Source: Pelotomaculum sp. (GTDB lineage: Bacteria > Bacillota > Desulfotomaculia > Desulfotomaculales > Pelotomaculaceae). From it: a DNA stretch of 5,777 bases. Positions 1-4,936 of the stretch are shown piece after piece; position 1 is the first letter of the stretch; the number at the start of each line of letters is the position of its first letter. The position numbers and the translations under genes were made by a program. Where the stretch lies: contig DNIT01000012.1 in assembly GCA_003489345.1 (NCBI GenBank), positions 1,160-6,936 on the forward strand. Reading direction: 5' to 3'. A model generated the notes under the pieces. That model worked only from the letters and a program-made list of their open reading frames with translations. It was not told the DNA's origin and did no database searches.

Positions 1-1074
1 TATTTTATCTGTAATACCTTGCAATCCTGCCTGCAAAACAGCAGCAAGGGCCAGGTATGGATTACAGGTTGGGTCAGGGCTGCGTAAAATCATCCGGGTA
101 TCATCGCCACGCTGGACCGGTACACGGATCATGGTATTGCGGTTGCGTTCCGACCAGGCCACCCGGGTCGGGTATAGCCGGTTCGGCAAGATGCGCTTAT
201 AAGAGTTCACCAGGGGATTGGCCAGGGCGGTAATCGAACGGGCATGCTGCAGGATACCTCCAATGAAGTGCTGCGCGTTTTTACTTAAGCCCAAATCACC
301 GGTTGGATCATCAAAAATATTTTCGCCGTCACACCAGAGGGAAAGATGCAGATGCATTCCCGAACCGTTCACCTGACCCATTGGTTTCGGCATAAAAGAG
401 GCATGCAGACCGTGCCGCTGGGCTATATTGCGGACTACAAACTTGAAGGTAGCTATCTTATCGGCAATGGCAGGGGCCACGTCTTCTTTAATAAAGATCT
501 CATGTTGGCCGGGAGCGTTTTCGTGGTGGGAAGAGGATATTTCAAAACCCATTTCTTCCAGTGTCAGCACCATATCCCGCCTGGCATTTTCCCCTAGATC
601 AACCGGAGACAGGTCGCAGAACCCAGCCTGGTCATGGGTAGCGGTCGTAGGCTTGCCCTGACTGTCGGTGTGAAACAGGAAAAACTCTATTTGTGCGCCC
701 ACTCGAAACTGAAATCCTGATTCTGATGCTTTTTGCAATATCTTTTTCAATGCAGATCGCGAACAGGCCGGGTACGCTCCCCCTCCGGGGGATGTGACAT
801 CGCATATCAGCCGGGCTACCGCTCCGTCCCGGGGCCGCCAGGGAAATACTTCAAAGGTGGTTGGATCGGGATAGAGGTAAATATCCTTCTCCCTGTTGCG
901 TACAAAGCCCTCGATCGCAGAACTGTCAAACATGACCTGCCCGTTCAGCGCTCTATCCAACTCTTCAACCGTGACGGCGATGTTTTTGAAAACACCGAAT
1001 ATATCGGTGAACTGCAGGCGAATAAATTTCACATTATACTCCCTGGCTTTTTCCAAAACCCCTTCTTTACCCAA
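1..1074 (-). CDS. GlnA-family (type I) glutamine synthetase-like protein, C-terminus outside window
   Basis: Reverse-strand translation gives 358 uninterrupted codons, from a possible TTG at 1074 to the window edge; about 85 C-terminal residues of a usual ~440 are missing. The N-terminal beta-grasp domain (about residues 15-100) contains NVKFIRLQFTDIFG, FDSSAIEGF and DIYLYPD. The catalytic domain follows with IEFFLF (129-134), HHENAPGQHE (183-192), NGSGMHLH (236-243), NSYKR and RSPDPTCNPYLALA. The family makes glutamine from glutamate, ammonia and ATP in the cytoplasm. Some active-site positions are changed: the first Glu of the usual EPEFF is Gln128, the flap Glu of GYEAP is Leu300, and the Glu of VELRSPDP is Ile329. 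In Salmonella numbering these are E129, E327 and E357, so the second metal site and the flap are compromised while the first metal site (E130, E185, E192) is intact. There is no in-frame ATG before the conserved domain. Family membership is certain; ordinary glutamine synthetase activity is doubtful. Confidence 0.9.
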   Translation of the reverse strand, partial: MGKEGVLEKAREYNVKFIRLQFTDIFGVFKNIAVTVEELDRALNGQVMFDSSAIEGFVRNREKDIYLYPDPTTFEVFPWRPRDGAVARLICDVTSPGGGAYPACSRSALKKILQKASESGFQFRVGAQIEFFLFHTDSQGKPTTATHDQAGFCDLSPVDLGENARRDMVLTLEEMGFEISSSHHENAPGQHEIFIKEDVAPAIADKIATFKFVVRNIAQRHGLHASFMPKPMGQVNGSGMHLHLSLWCDGENIFDDPTGDLGLSKNAQHFIGGILQHARSITALANPLVNSYKRILPNRLYPTRVAWSERNRNTMIRVPVQRGDDTRMILRSPDPTCNPYLALAAVLQAGLQGITDKI

Positions 1075-1100
1075 TATCTCCAGGATGCATCCCCCCCAGG

Positions 1101-1153
1101 AAAATAAAAAACGCCCCCAAAGACCATGTTGAAAACTGGTCTTTTAAGGACGT
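1101..1153 (-). terminator. Leader terminator / probable attenuator upstream of the GlnA-like gene
   Basis: Read on the minus strand, ACGTCC (1148-1153) pairs with GGGCGT (1111-1116, one G-U pair). A small internal loop follows, then a perfect 8-bp stem AAAGACCA (1137-1144) / TGGTCTTT (1119-1126). The 10-base loop can close further by GTT/AAC. The run TTTTTATTTT (1101-1110) follows the stem directly. This is a rho-independent terminator in form. It lies between the promoter at 1182-1209 and the start of the GlnA-like gene, so it would stop transcription before the gene unless overridden. An alternative pairing of TTTTGG (1162-1167) with CC (1148-1149) and AAAA (1142-1145) would use the terminator's left arm and could act as an antiterminator. 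The adjacent ANTAR gene supplies a plausible antiterminator protein; that link is inferred. Confidence 0.72.
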
Positions 1154-1181
1154 CATTGCCCCAAAATCATTATTGTTCATT

Positions 1182-1209
1182 AGTATAGCACAATAGCTCT
1201 GAAAATCAA
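1182..1209 (-). promoter_or_regulatory. Sigma-A-like promoter for the GlnA-like gene
   Basis: On the minus strand TTGATT (1204-1209) and TATACT (1182-1187) are separated by 16 bases, close to the TTGACA / TATAAT consensus. Transcription would start near 1175, giving a leader of about 100 bases that contains the whole terminator hairpin. The gene therefore has its own promoter and does not depend only on read-through from the ANTAR gene upstream. Confidence 0.6.
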
Positions 1210-1227
1210 TGCCCTTATTGCAAGAAT

Positions 1228-1239
1228 ATTGTATACAAT
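1228..1239. promoter_or_regulatory. Perfect 12-bp palindrome, operator-like
   Basis: ATTGTATACAAT is a perfect dyad centred about 58 bp upstream of the predicted start of the GlnA-like transcript, just upstream of the -35 box. The core fits the TNGT...ACNA pattern that FadR-type GntR regulators often bind, but no such regulator is in the window. This is an activator-type position. Confidence 0.4.
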
Positions 1240-1242
1240 TCT

Positions 1243-1254
1243 CACAGAACTGTG
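1243..1254. promoter_or_regulatory. Second dyad next to the first, operator-like
   Basis: CACAG-AA-CTGTG is a 5+5 dyad with a two-base centre, four bases from the palindrome at 1228-1239 and five bases after the stop codon of the ANTAR gene. The two-base centre is too small for a stable RNA hairpin loop, so a protein-binding site is likelier than a terminator. No T run follows. Confidence 0.35.
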
Positions 1255-1259
1255 GGAAC

Positions 1260-1835
1260 CTATTTCTTTAAAGATATGATAATCCGGCGGGCCACCCTTG
1301 CTATCGGCACACAGTTGTCCATGCTTTTTTTTTGCATATACTTGTAGGCTTCCCTTTCAGACATGTTTTTGACTTCCATCAAAAGGCCTTTCGCCCTTTC
1401 AACCAGCTTTCTTTCTTCCAGCGTCTGCCTGAGCCTTTTGTTTTCCTCTTCCAGCTTAACAATCTTTTTATAGCTGGCTATGGCGATTTCTATAGCCATA
1501 AACAGTTGTTTTTCTTCAACAGGTTTTATCAGGTAACCAAAAATCCAGGTGGTGGCCGCTTCCGACACCAGCTCCTGCTCATGCGCCTCGGTTAGTAAAA
1601 TCACCGGCGCGGCCCGGTGCTCCTCGATAATCCGGGCGATTTCCAAACCCTCCGCGCCGGGCAGCCTGGCATCCATGACGACAACATCCGGTTCGTTTTG
1701 AAAAATCACTTTCAGAGCGCTTCGTCCGTCTTCAACAAGACCTACCACCATGTAGCCGGCATGGGTAAGAATTTCCTTGAATTTTTGTCGATTTTCGGGA
1801 TCGGCGTCAGCGATAACAACCCGGGTTCCAAACAT
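1260..1835 (-). CDS. Response regulator with ANTAR RNA-binding antiterminator domain
   Basis: A protein of 191 residues. The receiver domain (about 1-120) has the acidic pair D10/D12, the phospho-acceptor Asp55 in VVVMDARLPG, switch Thr82 and Lys104 in LIKP. A charged helical linker (about 121-140, likely coiled coil) leads to an ANTAR domain (about 136-190) with the typical ERAKGLLM, an EA pair and a C-terminal VARRII helix. ANTAR proteins bind paired stem-loops in nascent RNA when phosphorylated or dimerised and prevent transcription termination; several relatives act on nitrogen genes. The start at 1835 is preferred because GGAAAGG (1844-1850) lies 8 bases upstream; an in-frame ATG at 1865 would add 10 unconserved residues. 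The GlnA-like gene follows on the same strand after 185 bp that contain a terminator, the likely target. No hybrid or cognate kinase lies beside it; the kinase at 3675 is paired with another regulator. Family assignment is firm, target inferred. Confidence 0.93.
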   Translation of the reverse strand: MFGTRVVIADADPENRQKFKEILTHAGYMVVGLVEDGRSALKVIFQNEPDVVVMDARLPGAEGLEIARIIEEHRAAPVILLTEAHEQELVSEAATTWIFGYLIKPVEEKQLFMAIEIAIASYKKIVKLEEENKRLRQTLEERKLVERAKGLLMEVKNMSEREAYKYMQKKSMDNCVPIARVARRIIISLKK

Positions 1836-1843
1836 ATGGCGCA

Positions 1844-1850
1844 CCTTTCC
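1844..1850 (-). promoter_or_regulatory. Ribosome binding site deciding the ANTAR gene start
   Basis: GGAAAGG on the minus strand ends 8 bases before the ATG at 1835. No comparable site precedes the upstream in-frame ATG at 1865, which favours the shorter 191-residue protein. Confidence 0.7.
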
Positions 1851-2024
1851 AAGAAAAATTCCCAAACATAATACCGGTGAAATCTTTTCTTGCTTATGCT
1901 GCGGACCGCTACTGCTCGTCCGTTGTAGGAGTATTTTAACATGATCACTTCAAAAATGATAGAAGCCGCTTAAAGCGCAGCTCCCCGGTGTCATCAAACG
2001 TAATGCCGGCCAGGTATGACTCCC

Positions 2025-2030
2025 ATTATA
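2025..2030 (-). promoter_or_regulatory. Candidate -10 box for the ANTAR gene
   Basis: TATAAT on the minus strand matches the -10 consensus exactly. No good -35 hexamer is found 16-18 bases upstream and there is no extended TG, so it would need an activator or may be fortuitous. Confidence 0.35.
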
Positions 2031-2127
2031 TGGTTTTTTAAGTCCTGCATTTTATTTCATGAATCTTAAAACCCTAACATATTGTAATTAGACAGATTAT
2101 TTTTTGTGACCTTAAAAACCAAATATC

Positions 2128-2149
2128 TCAAAAACAAGGGGGTTTTTGA
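2128..2149 (+). promoter_or_regulatory. Hairpin carrying the ATPase ribosome binding site in its hexaloop
   Basis: TCAAAAAC (2128-2135) and GTTTTTGA (2142-2149) form a perfect 8-bp stem around the six-base loop AAGGGG (2136-2141). The loop, with the adjoining G, is the only Shine-Dalgarno-like sequence before the ATG at 2153. The stem is AU-rich and only moderately stable, so access by the ribosome could be tuned. A competing 7-bp pairing is possible between AAAAACC (2114-2120) and GGTTTTT (2141-2147). A loop with A at position 1 and G at position 4 also satisfies the rule described for ANTAR target hexaloops. Confidence 0.5.
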
Positions 2150-2152
2150 AAA

Positions 2153-3274
2153 ATGAAGGGGCAGCTGGTGAAAGTTTTTCCGGGTGGCAATACGGCCTTT
2201 GGTTTTTATTCATTTTACGACAATATTATTAAAACAGACGCAAACCGAATCTATATTTTAAAGGGAGGTCCCGGCGTAGGCAAATCAACCTTTATGCGTA
2301 AAATCGGCGAAACCGTGCTGGATATGGGTTACGATGTGGAATTCCATTGTTGCTCTTCGGATAACGGTTCGTTGGACGGCCTGGTTATTCCAGCAATTCA
2401 GGTAGCCCTTCTGGACGGTACCAGTCCACATATTGTTGACCCGAAGAACCCGGGAGCAGTTGATGAAATAATAAATTTGGGAGAATACTGGAACGAGAAA
2501 GGAATCCGTGAAAACAGAGAGCAAATCCTTGCCGTTAACAAGGAAGTCGGCCGTTTGTTTAAACACGCTTACACCTACCTTGCCGGCGCTAAAACCTTTC
2601 TGGATGAGGTTGAATCCTTCTACCTGGAAAGCGGCGCTTTCAATGCAGGCGCTTTCGACAAACTGGTCCTGGACCTGACCCTCGAAATTTTCGAAGGCAA
2701 ACCCAGGCTAACCGACAATCCCAAAGCCCGCCACCTTTTCGCAACCGCCAATACCCCGGATGGTCCGGTCAGTCATCTGGAAACTGCGGTGGGACGCCTG
2801 AACAAACGTTATATTATTAACGGTGATGATGGAACAGGGAAAACCGTCCTGGTTCAACGTATCATGGAGACCGCTATCACCAGGGGCTACAATGTCACTG
2901 CCTTTCACTGCGCCCTAAACCCGAATAAGATTGAGCATTTGGTTGTGCACGACCTGAGCCTGGCCGTTATCAATAGCGTCGAACCACATTTTTACCAGCC
3001 TAAAGACGGTGACACCGTTATCAATACCATGACCTGCGTGGCGCCTGTAACGAATGAAGACTATTTGGCCGAGAGGGATACGGCGCGGGGGTTGTACCGG
3101 CAGTGCATGGAACAGGCTGTGTCGTTTATCAGCCGGGCGAAAAAGAAGCATGACGAGATGGAGAAGTACTATGTTCCTTATATGAACTTTGACGGTATCA
3201 ATGCCGTGAGGGAAAAGACCCTGCAGCGTATTCTGGAACTGCTTGCGGGCAACGCCGGCACGGCCCGCGCTTAA
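2153..3274 (+). CDS. Tandem P-loop ATPase of unknown function (PRK06851-type)
   Basis: A soluble protein of 373 residues with two Walker A motifs: GGPGVGKS (38-45) and GDDGTGKT (224-231). The two modules are internal duplicates: residues 32-98 and 219-284 share the P-loop, a following helix, GYDV / GYNV, an FHC motif (64-66 and 251-253), a hydrophobic LVIP / LVVH strand and a closing PK. Between them lies a mostly helical linker (about 110-200). The opening VFPGGNTAFGFYSFYD segment and the sequence as a whole match my recollection of the PRK06851 family of Firmicute ATPases, which has no established role. No signal peptide or membrane segment is seen. The ATG at 2153 is supported by AAGGGGG about 10 bases upstream. 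It stands alone on its strand: the previous gene is divergent and a hairpin follows 48 bp after its stop. ATP or GTP binding is well supported; substrate and partner are unknown. Confidence 0.85.
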   Translation: MKGQLVKVFPGGNTAFGFYSFYDNIIKTDANRIYILKGGPGVGKSTFMRKIGETVLDMGYDVEFHCCSSDNGSLDGLVIPAIQVALLDGTSPHIVDPKNPGAVDEIINLGEYWNEKGIRENREQILAVNKEVGRLFKHAYTYLAGAKTFLDEVESFYLESGAFNAGAFDKLVLDLTLEIFEGKPRLTDNPKARHLFATANTPDGPVSHLETAVGRLNKRYIINGDDGTGKTVLVQRIMETAITRGYNVTAFHCALNPNKIEHLVVHDLSLAVINSVEPHFYQPKDGDTVINTMTCVAPVTNEDYLAERDTARGLYRQCMEQAVSFISRAKKKHDEMEKYYVPYMNFDGINAVREKTLQRILELLAGNAGTARA

Positions 3275-3321
3275 AACCGGAATCAAGCCCCTTCCCCCAA
3301 CAAAAACATAATTGCCTTTGA

Positions 3322-3363
3322 AGAAGCCGCCGGGAGGTAACGAATTACTCACGGGCGGCTTCT
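3322..3363 (+). terminator. GC-rich hairpin after the ATPase gene, probable terminator
   Basis: AGAAGCCGCC (3322-3331) pairs perfectly with GGCGGCTTCT (3354-3363), ten base pairs. The 22-base interior can pair further as GTAA / TTAC around CGAA. It starts 48 bases after the ATPase stop codon. No T run follows, so it is not a canonical intrinsic terminator; it may instead protect the 3' end. Confidence 0.5.
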
Positions 3364-3507
3364 CATTGCCTGGCAGGGAAAACACTTTAACCGGTAAACC
3401 ACTTAAAACTTGGAGCAAGACCATGCATCTTAACACAGGTAAGCCTGATTATTTTTCACTCGGGTGAAAACCGGCAAGACTCGTACTGATTCAAAAAAAC
3501 AGATTAT

Positions 3508-3537
3508 TTGGGATTCGGACCTGTTTTCTAATATTTA
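3508..3537 (+). promoter_or_regulatory. Candidate promoter for the kinase-regulator operon
   Basis: TTGGGA (3508-3513) precedes TATTTA (3532-3537) by 18 bases, or TAATAT (3529-3534) by 15. Neither pair is ideal. The inverted repeat AAAACAG (3496-3502) / CTGTTTT (3521-3527) flanks and overlaps the boxes and would be well placed as an operator. Confidence 0.3.
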
Positions 3538-3620
3538 CATTCACGCAGAAAAGGGAGGAAATCAAGATAATTGCTAGAACCTTTTACGATGGTAATTTTA
3601 TAACCGGACGGGGAATTGAA

Positions 3621-3662
3621 ATGAGAGAGTTTTCCGGCCGGAAAGGTGACTCATATTCCTAA
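3621..3662 (+). CDS. Possible 13-residue leader peptide before the kinase gene
   Basis: An ATG at 3621 with GGGG seven bases upstream opens a frame of 13 codons (MREFSGRKGDSYS). Its stop TAA (3660-3662) overlaps the AAGGAG that serves the kinase gene, so its translation could be coupled to the kinase. The same frame is open for some 50 codons further upstream but without a standard start codon. It contains the perfect palindrome TTTCCGGCCGGAAA (3631-3644). I do not recognise it, and it may be chance. Confidence 0.22.
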   Translation: MREFSGRKGDSYS

Positions 3663-3666
3663 GGAG
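3661..3666 (+). promoter_or_regulatory. Ribosome binding site of the sensor kinase gene
   Basis: AAGGAG lies 8 bases before the ATG at 3675, a strong site that fixes the start of the 416-residue kinase. Confidence 0.8.
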
Positions 3667-3674
3667 TTCAGCCC

Positions 3675-4925
3675 ATGAGCGCAAAGAGCAGCCTGAAAAT
3701 TGATTACTTGTTTGATATGTCAATTAAAATTTTATATTTTTCCGGCCGGCTATTAAAAGAGCATTGCCATTTGGACTGGGTGCCGGGCTGGCTCGTCAGC
3801 ACGCTGGGTATTAACGGCTGCGCTGTCGGCATTCATATGACCGAGCGGTGTGTTGTCTATCTGAATGCCTCAAAAAACACTGCGGACTATGTGGAAGTAA
3901 ACTTAGACGTCCTGCAGTGTTTTCAACAGAACGCATGTGCCAACAGGAACATTCCCTGCCCTGTTTTTGATTGTCCGGTAAGACAGAAGGTTATAGAAAG
4001 GTGTGGTCAGCCGGATTACGAGGTAACCTGTTTCCCCATGGCCTCCCGGAACGGCTTTTTAATGGCGTGCGGCGAAGGCCTGCTGCTGAATTCATTCCCT
4101 GTTACGGAGATCCTTAGAGCGGTGACCCACGTGATCGAATGCAGCCTGGATACCGTTAAAAGCGCGGGGAAAGACGCCACCTGCTTCCTTCCATCCGAAG
4201 ATATGGCGCAGATGTGGTCGGAAATGCTGGCAGGCCTGTCCCATGATTTAAGGACCCCTTTGGCCTGTATCAAGGGTTACGTCACCACCTTGCTGCGGGA
4301 CGACGTGGCCTGGGACCCGCAGACCCAAAAAGAATTCTTAAACATTATTGTTGAAGAAACAGATTATATTGAAAGCCTGATCAACAATTTGCTGGACTCT
4401 TCCACCTTAAGCTGGAAAGGTGAAATCGAGCTTAAAAAAGAACCCATCTCGCTGCTTCAAATAGCCCAAAAAGTCCTCCGGGACCAATCGTACCGCAAAA
4501 AGAACCATGAGTTTATTGTAATGTTTCCGGAAGATTTTCCAACTGTGAGAGCAGACCTGACCAGGATTGAGCAGGTGCTTCGAAACCTCGTAGACAACGC
4601 GGTAAAATATTCAAACGAAAACACCCAAATCGTTATTAAAGGCGAACTGGCGCCTGAAGAAGTGATTGTTTCGGTAGCCGATCAGGGCATCGGTATTGGT
4701 GACGAGCATTTAAATCAGCTGTTTGAAAAATTTTTCCGGGTAAACAGCAACCTGCAGGAGCACCAAAAGGGAATGGGGCTGGGATTACCTCTGGCCCGTC
4801 AAATCATAATCAATCACGGTGGCAGGATCTGGGCCAAAAGCAAGTTAAACCAGGGGACTACCCTGTACTTCACGCTGCCTACCGGGTCCGCAAACAGTGA
4901 ATTGCCATCCTCGAGCATCAACTAG
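3675..4925 (+). CDS. Soluble sensor histidine kinase with cysteine-rich N-terminal domain
   Basis: A protein of 416 residues. The C-terminal kinase core is complete: H box AGLSHDLRTPLACIKGY with phospho-acceptor His190, a dimerisation helix pair to about 245, N box NLVDN (304-308), G1 box DQGIGIG (336-342), F box LFEKFFRV (349-356) and G2 box GMGLGL (366-371). The first 170 residues form an input domain of GAF-like pattern, with no signal peptide or membrane segment, so the stimulus is cytoplasmic. That domain has 12 cysteines, densest as C82, C88, C95, C100, C110, C119 and C132, with CPVFDCP at its centre; this suggests a metal, iron-sulphur or thiol redox sensor, which is inference. The sequence around His190 resembles KdpD-class kinases, but the KdpD sensor and membrane parts are absent. 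It is transcribed with the response regulator 11 bases downstream, its obvious partner. Confidence 0.93.
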   Translation: MSAKSSLKIDYLFDMSIKILYFSGRLLKEHCHLDWVPGWLVSTLGINGCAVGIHMTERCVVYLNASKNTADYVEVNLDVLQCFQQNACANRNIPCPVFDCPVRQKVIERCGQPDYEVTCFPMASRNGFLMACGEGLLLNSFPVTEILRAVTHVIECSLDTVKSAGKDATCFLPSEDMAQMWSEMLAGLSHDLRTPLACIKGYVTTLLRDDVAWDPQTQKEFLNIIVEETDYIESLINNLLDSSTLSWKGEIELKKEPISLLQIAQKVLRDQSYRKKNHEFIVMFPEDFPTVRADLTRIEQVLRNLVDNAVKYSNENTQIVIKGELAPEEVIVSVADQGIGIGDEHLNQLFEKFFRVNSNLQEHQKGMGLGLPLARQIIINHGGRIWAKSKLNQGTTLYFTLPTGSANSELPSSSIN

Positions 4926-4936
4926 AGGAGCTTGAT

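Larger units (their letters stand above)
1836..2152. other. Divergent intergenic region between the ANTAR and ATPase genes
   Basis: This 317 bp spacer separates two divergent genes. On the minus side there is a perfect TATAAT (2025-2030) with only a poor -35 (AAAATG at 2048-2053), giving an ANTAR-gene leader of about 185 bases. Within that leader lies an open frame at 1945-2013 (22 codons from a CTG preceded by GGGAG) that reads plausibly as protein but has no normal start codon. On the plus side, the AT-rich 2041-2127 part has no convincing promoter; TTCATG (2056-2061) with TATTGT (2080-2085) is a weak candidate. The stretch ends in the hairpin at 2128-2149. No RNA gene is recognised. Confidence 0.6.
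3275..3674 (+). other. 400 bp spacer before the sensor kinase operon, likely its leader
   Basis: After the hairpin at 3322-3363 there is no gene of normal size. It contains a 14-codon frame at 3423-3467 with GGAG seven bases upstream, an inverted repeat AAAACAG (3496-3502) / CTGTTTT (3521-3527), possible promoter boxes at 3508-3537, a strong Shine-Dalgarno-like GGGAGG (3554-3559) without a usable ATG, and a 13-codon frame at 3621-3662 whose stop overlaps the kinase ribosome binding site. I compared the stretch by eye with c-di-GMP-I and cobalamin riboswitch cores and saw no match. Confidence 0.55.

Noticed and set aside
733..1107. Plus-strand open frame of 124 codons
   Set aside because: Lies wholly antisense to the conserved GlnA-family frame, has no ribosome binding site and no recognisable motif; a shadow. 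The same holds for the shorter plus-strand frames at 346-597, 428-661 and 896-1132.
1243..1254. Terminator for the ANTAR gene at the CACAG/CTGTG dyad
   Set aside because: The two-base centre cannot form a proper hairpin loop and no T run follows; treated as an operator-like dyad instead.
1742..1948. Minus-strand open frame of 68 codons upstream of and overlapping the ANTAR gene
   Set aside because: It overlaps the well-supported receiver domain in another frame and has no good ribosome binding site.
2153..3274. KaiC or RecA-type duplicated ATPase
   Set aside because: It also has two P-loops, but the catalytic and C-terminal motifs of KaiC are absent and the flanking motifs fit the uncharacterised PRK06851 type instead.
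2915..3436. Minus-strand open frame of 173 codons
   Set aside because: Mostly antisense to the second P-loop module of the ATPase, with low-complexity residues typical of an antisense frame and no family motif.
3364..3541. Possible riboswitch in the spacer before the kinase gene
   Set aside because: The GGTGAAAACCGGC-like stretch recalled cobalamin or c-di-GMP elements, but the conserved cores and expected pairings are not present.
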